Of a DNA stretch of 32,717 bases, positions 18,923-28,270 are shown one piece after another. Under the pieces are notes generated by a model that searched no databases, had not been told where the DNA came from, and saw only the letters and a list, made by a program, of their open reading frames with translations. Both the position numbers and the translations under genes were made by a program. Positions within the stretch are counted from its first letter, which is position 1. Each line of letters opens with the position of its first letter. Origin of the DNA: Verrucomicrobiota bacterium (GTDB lineage Bacteria; Verrucomicrobiota; Verrucomicrobiia; Verrucomicrobiales; DEV007). The stretch is taken from the NCBI GenBank assembly GCA_963205275.1, contig CAUJIH010000017.1, positions 1 through 32,717 on the forward strand, written 5' to 3'.

Positions 18923-19834
18923 ATGATCGTTCCCGTACAAAAAGATGACGATTTCCTCACGGACTTCCGGGAGGCGGATAAGGTCAGCGGAGCAATTCAC
19001 ATCTGGTGGCTAGGGCAGAGTGGATTTCTTGTTAAATGGGCAGGTCACGGTCTGTTGATCGACCCCTACCTGTCCGATGCCCTGAGTCGCCAGACCGCTG
19101 GAACAGCAGAGGAACTGGTTCGTGTATCGGAGCGAGTCGTCGATCCGCTCCAGCTTTCGGGAATCGACGTAGTGGTCTGCTGCAATGCCGATCCAGATCG
19201 CCTGGACGCGGAGACCATCCTGCAGCTCCGCGCTGCCAATCCGAACTTGAAGGTGGTGATTCCGGCAGGGCTGTTGAACGAGGTGGATGAAATTCTCGGA
19301 GCTGCAGCCCCTTCCCTACTACCAGTGAATGCGGGAACCTATGTAAAATACGGTCCTTTCGATTTCCACGGGATCAACGCGGCCAATCCGAAAATCCGGC
19401 GAGACGAGCGAGGAAATTCCCGCGATCTCGGCTATGTGATTCTCTTCGGCCCCTTTGCGCTCTACCATGCAGGCGAGACCATCTGGCATACGCATCTGGT
19501 CAAGGAAGTGCGTCGCTGGTCGCCCAATTTAGCGTTTCTTCCCATCAGCGGACCGGGGGCTGATCAGCCGGAGCACACGCGAATGAACGGCTTCGAAGCG
19601 GCAGCTTTCGCGAAATCCATCAGTGCCAGTCTGGCCCTGCCATGCCACTACGATCTCTTCGAGCGTGGAAATGTCACGACGGAGGAGTTTTCGAGCTGTT
19701 GTGATCGGCTAGGGCAGCGATATCGGGCGCTGAAGATCGGTCAACGACTGACGATGGGACCGATCACAGATCCCAGTGCAGGCAAATCGCTACCGAGCGA
19801 GCCATACACTCCCCATTGGAATCTGGGTTACTGA
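18923..19834 (+). CDS. UlaG-like metallo-beta-lactamase-fold protein with degenerate metal site
   Basis: The 303-residue protein aligns with the UlaG-like branch of the MBL fold: IWWLGQSGFLVKW (27-39), GLLIDPYLSD (43-52), the YHAGET segment (181-186) and LPCHYDLF (239-246). The HxHxDH motif that binds two metals reads NADPDR at 88-93, keeping only D92. Other ligand positions also differ: AAN154 instead of AAH, and E185 instead of Asp. H242 remains. The fold is well supported, but normal two-metal hydrolase activity is doubtful; it could bind one metal or act without catalysis. Substrate unknown. It starts 124 bp after hisB with its own likely promoter; a weak candidate is TTGAAA (18842-18847) and TAAGAC (18863-18868). 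Confidence 0.8.
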   Translation: MIVPVQKDDDFLTDFREADKVSGAIHIWWLGQSGFLVKWAGHGLLIDPYLSDALSRQTAGTAEELVRVSERVVDPLQLSGIDVVVCCNADPDRLDAETILQLRAANPNLKVVIPAGLLNEVDEILGAAAPSLLPVNAGTYVKYGPFDFHGINAANPKIRRDERGNSRDLGYVILFGPFALYHAGETIWHTHLVKEVRRWSPNLAFLPISGPGADQPEHTRMNGFEAAAFAKSISASLALPCHYDLFERGNVTTEEFSSCCDRLGQRYRALKIGQRLTMGPITDPSAGKSLPSEPYTPHWNLGY

Positions 19835-19932
19835 TTCTCGGCCTCGTTGCGATATCGTCGAGGTGAAAATCTGTTTTACCTGCGCTGTTGCGCTCTTGCC
19901 AGTCGCGCATGCATGAGCATAGCGTTCCGTAG

Positions 19933-22900
19933 ATGAAATTCTCGTCAATCTCACTTTCCCTCATTCTTTTCTTACTCACCTTTTCTCGCTCGTGGGCGAT
20001 TACTCCCGCTGAACTGGAGGCAAAATTCAAACAGCTTCCCACCGTCGCAGAAAAAGATTTGCCGACACTGAGCAATCAGAGAGGCTCTTTTCGTGGAGCG
20101 CTTCTGCACGACGGCCTAGAAGGACACACTTGGGTCTCTTTTCCCTTCATCGAGAATCCCGGCAGTCTTTGTTTTGACGCGAAGGGGGCGATGTATGTGG
20201 CCGAAGCCAATCGCTTCTGGCTGGGAGTACCGGACTTGCGAGGAGCCAACGAACTAATCCGCGACGACTTCCGGGCCGTGACTGTCGCAGACCGCTTGGC
20301 CATGTATCAAAAATACGCATCGAGTTTTCCTGAAGGCTGGTTCAGCCGGGTCGCAGATCGAGTGATTCGCCTAGAAGATCGCGATGGGAATGGGGCCCCA
20401 GATCATCGCACTCTGTTTTCGGATCGCTTTCATCGTCCCGAGGACGGCATCGGTTTTTCGCTGCTAGCTGATGGCGATGCGGTCTATTTCACCTGCATTC
20501 CCAGTGTCTGGAAACTGCGAGACAAGGATGGAGACGGAAGGGCAGACGAGGAAATAGAAATTTCGACTGGCTACGGCGTGCGGGTTTCCTTCATTGGACA
20601 CGACTTGCATGGAATCACGCGGGGGCCTGATGGACGGCTGTATTTTTCCGTGGGAGACCGAGGATTTCACGTAACGACAGCGGACGGGGTGACTCATGCG
20701 GGATCGGGGCGTGGAGCGATCTTTCGCTGTGAACTCGACGGCAGCGGATTAGAGGTTTTTGCCATCGGGCTACGCAACCCCCAAGAACTGGCTTTCGACG
20801 ATGAGGGCAATCTCTTCACCTTCGACAATACGGGAGACATCGGAGACAAGGCTCGTTTTGTGTATGTGCTGGAGGGCAGCGATTCGGGCTGGGATATGTC
20901 ACATCAGTCGGCTCACCACTACGCCACGCATCTCGACTGGGGAGACTTTCGCCCGGAGCAGTCGATGTGGGTAAAGGAGCGGATGTTCGATCTGTTTAAC
21001 GAGGATCAGCCTCAGTGGGTGTATCCTCCCGCCTCTCATGTCGGAGAAGGGCCATCAGGGGTGGTCTGGACGACGGGTGAATCGCTGCCAGCAGATCTGC
21101 GCAATCGCTTCCTAATGGCGAATTACCGAGGGGCGTCTGACAACTGTACAATTCTCTCGATCGAGCCAGAACGCAAGGGGGCGGGGTTCGTGGCAAAGGA
21201 GGTGAAGGAGCTCGTGAAGGGCGTCGGAGCGAGCGATGTTGATCTCGGCTACGACGGGAATCTCTATCTCTGCGACTTCGGAGGAGGCTGGAGCGTGAAT
21301 GAAAACGGCTCAATCCAAGTGCTGGTTCCGAAGGATGAAAAACAGCGCACCGCCGGAAAACAGGTGGCCGAGCTGTTCCGAGCAGGATTCGATCAGCGCG
21401 GAGTTGATGAATTACAAAATCTCCTGAACCATCCGGATCGGCGTGTCCGGCAGGCTGCTCAGTTTGCTCTGGTGGAACGCGGTGCGGAAGGAATCAAAGT
21501 TCTCAAAGAGATCGTCGCAAAGCCCGGCAATTCGATTCCTCGGCTTCACGCCCTGTGGGGACTCGGACAGGCGGCTCGTCGAGGAGAAGCAGTTTCCGAC
21601 ACTCTGCTGCCGCTGCTTCAAGACGGTGATGCGATCATTCGGAGCAATGCTGTTCGTGTCTTGGGAGATCTCCGCACGGAGGCGGCTCTGGTGCCACTAC
21701 GAGACGTGCTGGCAAAAGACGATTCTCTCGCCGTTCGCTCTTTGGCGGCCGTTGCCCTTGGACGGATCGCGAAATTGGGTGATACGACGACGATCAGCGC
21801 CCTTTTCTCCGCCGCCGTCGCCAATGGAGCTGAGAAAAAGGAAACTGACGTGGTTCTGCGTCATGCGATACTCTCGGGACTTTCGCTGATCGCCTCGGAA
21901 AACGATGCGGCGACAAAGATCAATTCAGCGTCTCGTGAAGAACGCCTGATGGCGGTGCTGCTATTGCGTCGAAAGGAAAGTCCCCTGCTCGAAAAATTTT
22001 TGGATGAGAGAGATCCGCTGATCCTGCGCGAAGTCATCCGTGCCATCTACGATACCGGTGCGGTGGATTCTTCAGCGGGCCAAGCGCTGGCGGCATTTCG
22101 TCGAGGTCTCGCTGAGCTACCCGAGGCCGTGCAGCGCCGCATTGTGGCGGCCAACTACCGAGTCGGCACACCGGAAAGTGCTCTGGCGATGTTGAGGCTC
22201 GCCGCAGACGCTTCTCTTACGCATCCGGTGAGGAAGGCCGCGCTCAATGGACTCCGAGAATGGTCTGCTGTGATCGATACTGATCCTGTGAAAGGCTGCT
22301 ATCGGCCGCAAGTCGTGAGAGATGGGCGCGATTTCGCTCGGATGGAATCGGTTCTCGGGAACGAGTTGCGGAAATTTCTCGCTCATTCCGAGGACTCGGA
22401 GCTGACGGCCTTGGCAACTGAATTCGCCACAGAGGCGAAAATCCCTCTCGATTCAGCGATTCTCTTTGCTCAGGCGAAAAATCCGAAGCTGGCTCCCAGT
22501 CTGCGCATCGCTGCCGTGGAAAGTCTGCTTTCAACGAAACCTCAGGGCACGGAGGAGTGTGTGTCGTCGCTGCTCGACGATTCGAGCGCTCACGTTCGAG
22601 CGGAGGCGATGAAAGCTGCCTTTGATCTCGGGTTGGCGGGAATCGCCGACAAAGCAGAGGCGACTCTCGCCAAAGATCCTCTGCCAGTCGCACGGGCTAC
22701 GATCGCAGGGTTGGTCAATGTGCAACCGGAGAAAATCGCCACTCTTTGGAAAGCCCGTGAGACAGGCCTCCGCAAAGGCCTCTGGCTTGACGCGTATTTG
22801 GCACTGGCAGCGAAAAGGCTTCCTGAAGTGGCCGATTTCCCGACTTCCACGAAGTCGGCGGTGCATCGTCTGGGATTGGAGGGAGGCGATCCTCTAGCGG

Positions 22901-23361
22901 GAGAAATCGTCTTTAAAAATCAGGGAGCCTGTCTCCAATGCCACAAAGTCGGAGGGGAGAATGGAGAAAAAGGCGGGGTACAAGGCCCCAGCCTACGCGA
23001 CGTCGGCAAGAGACTCACCCGTGAAAAAATTTTGGAATCGGTGATCGATCCCGGTGCCGAGATTGCGGCGGGTTACGGGATGACGACGATTGCCCTGAAA
23101 AGCGGTGATGCTGTCGTGGGGAGGGTCGCCTCTGAAAACGCTGCCCAGATCGAAGTGATCGCACCCGACGAGAGTCATCGCATGATCACACGCAGCGAAA
23201 TCACCTCCATCGCTCCCCCCGTATCGGCGATGCCGCCGATCGGCGAAACTCTGTCCCCGAGGGACTTTCGTGATCTGATCGCCTTCCTTGCCACACAGAA
23301 GGGAGGAAAATGGTCACGGGAGGAAGCAGCGCACGGCGACGGCGAAGAAATCGCGAAGTGA
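19933..23361 (+). CDS. PVC-type propeller/HEAT-repeat/cytochrome c secreted protein
   Basis: The protein has 1142 residues. Residues 1-22 form a signal peptide (ILFLLTFSRSWA). Residues about 60-460 form a sorbosone/glucose-dehydrogenase-like beta-propeller, with DRDGNGAPDHR and DKDGDGRADEE resembling calcium-binding loops, and GLRNPQELAFDDEGNLF. Residues about 470-930 are HEAT-like helical repeats (for example RRVRQAAQFALVERG, AIIRSNAVRVLGDL). The C-terminus carries one haem site CLQCH (1000-1004) and the family segment ILESVIDPGAEIAAGY. Such proteins are abundant in Verrucomicrobiota and Planctomycetota and are thought to oxidise sugars or other carbohydrates in the periplasm and pass electrons to the haem; the substrate here is unknown. 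It stands alone between the MBL-fold protein and the acylphosphatase, 98 bp after the former. Confidence 0.9.
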   Translation: MKFSSISLSLILFLLTFSRSWAITPAELEAKFKQLPTVAEKDLPTLSNQRGSFRGALLHDGLEGHTWVSFPFIENPGSLCFDAKGAMYVAEANRFWLGVPDLRGANELIRDDFRAVTVADRLAMYQKYASSFPEGWFSRVADRVIRLEDRDGNGAPDHRTLFSDRFHRPEDGIGFSLLADGDAVYFTCIPSVWKLRDKDGDGRADEEIEISTGYGVRVSFIGHDLHGITRGPDGRLYFSVGDRGFHVTTADGVTHAGSGRGAIFRCELDGSGLEVFAIGLRNPQELAFDDEGNLFTFDNTGDIGDKARFVYVLEGSDSGWDMSHQSAHHYATHLDWGDFRPEQSMWVKERMFDLFNEDQPQWVYPPASHVGEGPSGVVWTTGESLPADLRNRFLMANYRGASDNCTILSIEPERKGAGFVAKEVKELVKGVGASDVDLGYDGNLYLCDFGGGWSVNENGSIQVLVPKDEKQRTAGKQVAELFRAGFDQRGVDELQNLLNHPDRRVRQAAQFALVERGAEGIKVLKEIVAKPGNSIPRLHALWGLGQAARRGEAVSDTLLPLLQDGDAIIRSNAVRVLGDLRTEAALVPLRDVLAKDDSLAVRSLAAVALGRIAKLGDTTTISALFSAAVANGAEKKETDVVLRHAILSGLSLIASENDAATKINSASREERLMAVLLLRRKESPLLEKFLDERDPLILREVIRAIYDTGAVDSSAGQALAAFRRGLAELPEAVQRRIVAANYRVGTPESALAMLRLAADASLTHPVRKAALNGLREWSAVIDTDPVKGCYRPQVVRDGRDFARMESVLGNELRKFLAHSEDSELTALATEFATEAKIPLDSAILFAQAKNPKLAPSLRIAAVESLLSTKPQGTEECVSSLLDDSSAHVRAEAMKAAFDLGLAGIADKAEATLAKDPLPVARATIAGLVNVQPEKIATLWKARETGLRKGLWLDAYLALAAKRLPEVADFPTSTKSAVHRLGLEGGDPLAGEIVFKNQGACLQCHKVGGENGEKGGVQGPSLRDVGKRLTREKILESVIDPGAEIAAGYGMTTIALKSGDAVVGRVASENAAQIEVIAPDESHRMITRSEITSIAPPVSAMPPIGETLSPRDFRDLIAFLATQKGGKWSREEAAHGDGEEIAK

Positions 23362-23445
23362 TGATGAGAATTTGATTCTCTGGGCCAATCCGCTTCCCGT
23401 GCGTCTTTGTGCTGGCATCCACGCCGTTCGTTTGCTTCACTACCC

Positions 23446-23718
23446 ATGGTGATTGCCAAACAATACATTTTTCAGGGACGAGTTCAGGGTGTCGGCTTTC
23501 GCTACGCCACGAAGCAACTCGCGAAAGGCTTTGATGTCATCGGCTGGGTTCGCAATCGCGAGGACAGGACGGTGGAATTGCAGGTGATGGGCGAGGAGAA
23601 GGAAATTAACGACTTTTTGAGTGAACTCCGTGACAGTTTTGTCGGTCAGTTCATCACGGAGCAGACGGAAAGGCGGATTCCACTGCTTCAGAACGTGACA
23701 GGATTTTCGATTCAGTAA
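23446..23718 (+). CDS. acyP: Acylphosphatase
   Basis: The 90-residue enzyme hydrolyses acyl phosphates. It contains the phosphate-binding loop GRVQGVGFR (11-19) with catalytic R19 and the partner N37 in GWVRN. Both active-site residues are present. The frame continues 13 codons upstream of the ATG at 23446, but the family start fits 23446. Its stop codon overlaps by one base the start of the following ABC ATPase gene (TAATG), so the two are translationally coupled. Any link in function to the transporter is not evident. Confidence 0.93.
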   Translation: MVIAKQYIFQGRVQGVGFRYATKQLAKGFDVIGWVRNREDRTVELQVMGEEKEINDFLSELRDSFVGQFITEQTERRIPLLQNVTGFSIQ

Positions 23719-24584
23719 TGAGTAGCAGTAACGCAGCGGTCGAGGTGGAGAACATGACCAAGGTGTTCCCCTTGGGTCTGAGAAAAGGTTCGGTCATCGC
23801 AGTGGATAGCCTGTCTCTGCGCGTCGAAGCCGGAGAGGTCTATGGCCTGATCGGACCGAACGGATCGGGGAAATCGACTACGATGAAGGTGGTGCTGGGT
23901 CTGATGGCACCCAGCAAGGGATCTGCGAAAGTCTTCGGCTTGGACTCGGGCGACATTCAAGCGAGGAATGAAATCGGTTTTCTCCCGGAAAATCCCTACT
24001 TCTATCGCCATCTCACTGGAGAAGAGACGATACGATTTTACGGGAAGCTCTGCGGAATGCGCGGAGCCGAACTCAGCGCTCGCACAAAGGAATTGCTGCG
24101 ACTGGTCGATTTGGAAAGTGCAGCCAATCGGCGGCTCGCTGGATACTCGAAGGGGATGCTGCAGCGCATCGGACTCGCACAGAGTCTCGTGCAAAAGCCT
24201 CGATTAGTCATTCTGGACGAACCGACAGCGGGCGTTGATCCCGTTGGTTCGCGACAGATTCGCGATCTGATTCTGCGCTTACGAGACGAAGGTTACACAG
24301 TGTTTTTGTGTTCGCATCTACTGGCACAGGTTCAGGAAGTCTGTGATCGAGTCGGGATTCTTTTTCGCGGAAAGATGCGGCGCGAGGGAACACTGGATGA
24401 GCTAGTCGCCGTCGAAGGACGTACGAGCCTGACGCTCGATAGTGTCTCGCCGGAACTACTAGCGGAGATCCATGAACTCGCTGCAGCGAAAGGCGTTTCC
24501 GTCCTTTCCGAGGAACGACCGCGCACGAGTCTCGAACAACTTTTCATCCAGCTCGCCGAGAGTGAGGGCGAGACACGATCATGA
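23718..24584 (+). CDS. ABC-2 type transporter ATP-binding protein
   Basis: The 288-residue ATPase has Walker A GPNGSGKST (about 44-52), a family signature YSKGMLQRIGLAQ instead of LSGGQ, Walker B LVILDEPTAGVD and the switch histidine in CSHLL. The LPENPYFY Q-loop variant and YSKGM signature are common in the NatA/GldA-like branch that pairs with ABC-2 permeases. An extra C-terminal region (about 225-288) resembles the regulatory tail of that branch. It overlaps the permease gene by 4 bp. Substrate unknown; export is more likely than import because no binding protein is present. Confidence 0.93.
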   Translation: MSSSNAAVEVENMTKVFPLGLRKGSVIAVDSLSLRVEAGEVYGLIGPNGSGKSTTMKVVLGLMAPSKGSAKVFGLDSGDIQARNEIGFLPENPYFYRHLTGEETIRFYGKLCGMRGAELSARTKELLRLVDLESAANRRLAGYSKGMLQRIGLAQSLVQKPRLVILDEPTAGVDPVGSRQIRDLILRLRDEGYTVFLCSHLLAQVQEVCDRVGILFRGKMRREGTLDELVAVEGRTSLTLDSVSPELLAEIHELAAAKGVSVLSEERPRTSLEQLFIQLAESEGETRS

Positions 24585-25516
24585 GCAGCTCTCCTCCCAC
24601 AGAAAAAGCGGATTCCAGGGTGCAGACTAGGCATGTGCCTCTGTTCTCTCTTGGGCGCGTCCTGACGATCACCTCTGGCACCGTGACGCAACTGTTCCGG
24701 ATGAAGGTCTTTTATTTCCTGTTCGCCTTTGCTCTAGTGATGGTAGCTGCGGGGAATTTCAGCTTGCCTGCGACTCCGGCACAGGAGCTTTCAACGATCA
24801 AGAAAGTCTCTTTCGGGACGATGGACCTGTTCGCTTGGCTTTTTTCCATCGTGGCCACCGCTCTGTTGATCCCACGCGATCAGGAAGATCGCACGCTTTA
24901 CACGATCCTAGCCAAGCCTGTACGACGGATCGAATACTTGCTGGGCAAGCTGGGAGGCGTTCTCTGCGTGGTAGGCCTTTCTCTGCTCGTCATGGGTACG
25001 ATCTGTGCGATCACGGTGGGATTCCGAGAAAGTCTGCTCGTGTCAGAGGAGATCGGCGCCATGCAAGCGGATGGGCACTTCGCGCCAGACGAAGTGAATC
25101 AGCAGATCGATCTGATCCGACATCAGGGCTTGCGACCAGAATTAGCCCTGGTAGTACTGGCGTATTTTTTCAAAGCGGCAGTGGTCGCTGCCGTGACCTT
25201 GCTGCTCTCAACTATCGCCTCCAGTTCACTCTTTACCATCATCGTGAGTATCCTGGTCTTTCTCATCGGCAACGCGCACGCGCTGGCGACCGGATTTTGG
25301 CTGCAGGAATCGGGTAATAGTTGGGTCGTGCGCATCGTGGTGAAAGTCGTGAAAGTCCTCATTCCTGATTTTCAAATTTTCGCTTTCAGTGAAGGAATTG
25401 TTCAAGGCGAAGTAGTGCCTTATTGGCTGGTCGGGGAAATGGGGTTGATCACAGTGGGATATCTTCTCGTTTTTCTCTTGCTCTCGCTTCTCGTATTCGT
25501 CGATAAGGAATTCTGA
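24581..25516 (+). CDS. ABC-2 type transporter permease
   Basis: The 311-residue membrane protein has about six hydrophobic segments: VFYFLFAFALVMVAAG, MDLFAWLFSIVATALLIP, LGGVLCVVGLSLLVMG, LALVVLAYFFKAAVVAAV with the following TIIVSILVFLIG, and a final YLLVFLLLSLLVF. The cytoplasmic loop DQEDRTLYTILAKPVRRIEYLLGK between helices two and three is typical of ABC-2 permeases and contacts the ATPase. It overlaps the upstream ATPase gene by ATGA and is its obvious partner. Confidence 0.9.
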   Translation: MSSSPPTEKADSRVQTRHVPLFSLGRVLTITSGTVTQLFRMKVFYFLFAFALVMVAAGNFSLPATPAQELSTIKKVSFGTMDLFAWLFSIVATALLIPRDQEDRTLYTILAKPVRRIEYLLGKLGGVLCVVGLSLLVMGTICAITVGFRESLLVSEEIGAMQADGHFAPDEVNQQIDLIRHQGLRPELALVVLAYFFKAAVVAAVTLLLSTIASSSLFTIIVSILVFLIGNAHALATGFWLQESGNSWVVRIVVKVVKVLIPDFQIFAFSEGIVQGEVVPYWLVGEMGLITVGYLLVFLLLSLLVFVDKEF

Positions 25517-25528
25517 CCTGATTTCTCC

Positions 25529-26371
25529 GTGAAACGCCTCTTTCACTTCGTTCCTCGCCTGATACTCGTGCTCGCCTTGCTGGCGATGTTCGGCCTAGTG
25601 CGCGAGCCGGTCGAGCAGAGAATGCGAGCACGACTGATCGAGGCCAATCTCCTGCTGCCACCACCGGCCCAGACGGCATTCGAGCAAATGAGCCAGTCGG
25701 CGATGATGGGAACGCTGGGCGGCCTGCGCACTCTCGTGGCGACTTATCTGACGCTGGAGGCCTTTGACTACTTCAGCACCAAGTCCTGGGATGCTCTCCG
25801 TCAGACCTACCAGATCATCGTCGATCTGGAGCCGCGTGACGAGTCCAACTGGGTCTCCGCAATCTGGCATCTGGGGATCAATGCGACAGCGAATATGGAA
25901 TACAACGACCGACTGCCGAAATTCGAGCGAGAGCGTCTCTTCCGGGAGTACGCCTTCGCCGGGATCGCTTTCGCCGAGCGAGGGATCGCGCAGTTGCCGG
26001 ATTCCGTCGCGATTCGACTCCAGTTGGCCGAAATCTATCGGGTAAAACTACAGGACAACTGCGCAACTGCTCGCGTGTATGGCGATACCATTGGACGCCC
26101 CGGTGCTCTCGGTTACGTGAGGCGCTTTTATGGGTATTTCATGGCCCGCTGTCCCGGAAAAGAGCGAGAGGCCTATGACTATCTGATTTCTCTCTATCGA
26201 GAGGGGAAACAGCAGCATCTACCGACGCTAATCAAGGAAATCAAAAATCTGGAGGTGAAGTTGTCAATTCCTGACAAGGAAAGGATTCCCGATCCAGATC
26301 CCGATCTACCGAGGCCCGCTCCCCAGTCTCAGCCCTCGACACCTTTGCCCGGGGGGATCATGGTTCCCTGA
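25529..26371 (+). CDS. Membrane-anchored helical-repeat (TPR-like) protein
   Basis: The 280-residue protein begins at a GTG 12 bp after the permease stop; later ATGs would cut into the single N-terminal hydrophobic segment (about 8-24, LILVLALLAMFGLV), so the GTG is preferred. The segment looks like a signal anchor. The rest is helical: TLEAFDYFSTKSWDALRQTYQIIVDLEPRDESNWVSAIWHLGIN and REYAFAGIAFAERGIAQLPDSVAIRLQLAEIY are TPR-like. The last 35 residues are Pro-rich. Position suggests a periplasmic partner of the ABC-2 transporter. No named family recognised. Confidence 0.75.
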   Translation: MKRLFHFVPRLILVLALLAMFGLVREPVEQRMRARLIEANLLLPPPAQTAFEQMSQSAMMGTLGGLRTLVATYLTLEAFDYFSTKSWDALRQTYQIIVDLEPRDESNWVSAIWHLGINATANMEYNDRLPKFERERLFREYAFAGIAFAERGIAQLPDSVAIRLQLAEIYRVKLQDNCATARVYGDTIGRPGALGYVRRFYGYFMARCPGKEREAYDYLISLYREGKQQHLPTLIKEIKNLEVKLSIPDKERIPDPDPDLPRPAPQSQPSTPLPGGIMVP

Positions 26372-26492
26372 GCGAGGTCTGGCGCAATTCCGTCGATCCA
26401 ATCAATACGCGAGATTGCGAAACTTCCCAGATATGTTTTGTTGAATGGCTTAGCGAAATGGGTTTCGTTAATGCTAGATAGGACACCAGTGA

Positions 26493-27215
26493 ATGAAGTA
26501 CGCAATCTTCGGAGATATCCACGCGAATCTGGAAGCATTTCAGGCGGTGCTTGCTGATGCAAGCGCTCAGGGCTGTACGGACTACGTGTGCCTAGGAGAC
26601 ATCGTCGGCTATGCAGCGAATCCAAAGGAATGTCTCGCCATCGTGCGTGAGATGGGGTGTCCTGTAGTGAAGGGGAACCACGATGAAGAAGCGGTGCTCG
26701 AAACTCCTCTGGAAGGCCTCAATCCACTAGCGAAAGCTGCGATGGAGTGGACACGAGCACAGCTTGACTACGATGAGCAAGATTTTTTAGCCGGATTGAA
26801 ACTAGTCCGCCAAGTGAATGACTTCACCATCGTCCACGCAACTCTCGATACTCCTGGGGGATGGACTTACGTGACGAACAAGTTCGATGCTATGGCGAGC
26901 TTCAGCTACCAGTTCACGCAACTCTGCTTCTATGGGCACACACATGTGCCGCGCATTTATCGCAGGAGCGATACGGTGGAGGTCCTCCCTGCGAATTCGG
27001 TAAAATTGGAGTTTGGAAAAAAATATTTTATCAATGTGGGAAGCACGGGACAGCCTCGTGACGGCGACTGGCACGCCTCTTACGCGACCTATGACCCTGC
27101 GGAGAAGGAAGTGGTGATTCATCGCATCGATTACGATATCGAGAAGGCACAGGAAAAGATCATCGCCGCTGGTCTGCCTGAGCTTCTGGCAGAGCGTCTG
27201 GATCTGGGACGGTGA
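26493..27215 (+). CDS. Calcineurin-like metallophosphoesterase
   Basis: The 240-residue protein has all the metal-binding blocks in order: GDIHAN (8-13), GDIVGYA (35-41), GNHDEE, a VHATLD histidine and GHTHVP. It belongs to the YfcE/MJ0936-like group of small phosphodiesterases; the substrate cannot be inferred. A 121-bp gap precedes it, containing a small CGAAA/TTTCG hairpin (about 26455-26468) that could end the upstream transcript. The next gene overlaps it by one base (TGATG), so it is probably coupled to the glycosyltransferase. Confidence 0.92.
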   Translation: MKYAIFGDIHANLEAFQAVLADASAQGCTDYVCLGDIVGYAANPKECLAIVREMGCPVVKGNHDEEAVLETPLEGLNPLAKAAMEWTRAQLDYDEQDFLAGLKLVRQVNDFTIVHATLDTPGGWTYVTNKFDAMASFSYQFTQLCFYGHTHVPRIYRRSDTVEVLPANSVKLEFGKKYFINVGSTGQPRDGDWHASYATYDPAEKEVVIHRIDYDIEKAQEKIIAAGLPELLAERLDLGR

Positions 27216-28270
27216 TGAGGTTCGATTCGAGTCGACTGCTAAGCTGTCATCGCATTCTCATCGTCAAACCGAGTTCTCTGGGAGATATCGTTCACACGCT
27301 TCCTGCGGCGGAGGCGATTCATCGTGCGGTGCCTCATGCGAAGATCGACTGGCTGGTGAATACGGAATGGACTCCGATTCTGGAAGGTGCCTCATTTCTG
27401 GATCGGCGGATTCAGTTTCCGCGACGCGAGTTTCGCGGAATTGGAGGGCTTCTCCGTGCGCGACGATGGATGAAACGAGAATTGCCGCTCAAGGGCTACG
27501 ATTTCGCCGTCGATTTCCAAGGATTGCTGCGTAGTGCGATTTTTGCCCGGCACTGTGGGCGCATCACCACGGGGTTCGCTCGATCTCGCGAGGCTGCGGG
27601 CTATTTCTATGATCACATACTGTCCCTGCCGAACTGGGAGAGTCTCCACGCCGTAGATCGGTACTTGGAGCTAGCTCGGAGCTTAGGTGCTGAAGTGACC
27701 GATCCTAAATTTTCCCTACCGGAAGGAACGAGACCTGCAGCGCTTCCCGATCTGACGGAATCGCCCATCGTACTGCATCCATTTTCCCGCGGTCGAGGAA
27801 AATCGATGACTTTGGACGAGACTGCAGACCTAGCTCTGCACCTCGCCCCCTATCCCGTCGTTCTCGTAGGATCGGCGCTGAATCAGGAGGGTATCGTGTG
27901 GCCAGAGAATGTGATCGATCTGCTCGGGAAAACATCTCTCACAGAGCTAATTTATCTTCTGCGGACTGCTGCGTGGACGGTCAGTGTCGATAGCGGGCCG
28001 ATGCACCTAGCTACAGCCATTTCGGATCGCGTTCTGTCCCTGCACACATGGTCGAATCCAGTTCTGGTCGGCCCGTGGCGGCGAGGAGCCTGGGTCTGGT
28101 GTAAGGGAATTCTCTCTCGTGTGAGCGATTTGAATCCCGAGACCTTTTCAGATCGTCGCGATCAGGTGACGCTCTATGAGAATCAGCCGATTCTCGGAGC
28201 AGAAAATGTGAAAACCATTGTGAGATTCCTGCAAACGAAAATCAGCGAGAATCGATCAGAGACTCCATGA
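27215..28270 (+). CDS. Glycosyltransferase family 9 (heptosyltransferase-like)
   Basis: The 351-residue protein has the GT-B fold signatures of LPS heptosyltransferases: ILIVKPSSLGDIVHTLPAAE at the N-terminus, VLHPFSRGRGKSM in the middle and VSVDSGPMHLATAI in the donor-binding half. It would transfer a sugar to the lipopolysaccharide core at the inner face of the cytoplasmic membrane. The exact sugar is not certain, so no waa symbol is given. A GTG at 27212 precedes the ATG at 27215; the ATG is preferred. It overlaps the RNase HI gene by 4 bp. Confidence 0.88.
   Translation: MRFDSSRLLSCHRILIVKPSSLGDIVHTLPAAEAIHRAVPHAKIDWLVNTEWTPILEGASFLDRRIQFPRREFRGIGGLLRARRWMKRELPLKGYDFAVDFQGLLRSAIFARHCGRITTGFARSREAAGYFYDHILSLPNWESLHAVDRYLELARSLGAEVTDPKFSLPEGTRPAALPDLTESPIVLHPFSRGRGKSMTLDETADLALHLAPYPVVLVGSALNQEGIVWPENVIDLLGKTSLTELIYLLRTAAWTVSVDSGPMHLATAISDRVLSLHTWSNPVLVGPWRRGAWVWCKGILSRVSDLNPETFSDRRDQVTLYENQPILGAENVKTIVRFLQTKISENRSETP

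Noticed and set aside
23718-24194. A 160-codon minus-strand frame opposite the ABC ATPase
   Set aside because: It is antisense to a gene with all ABC motifs and has no family features.
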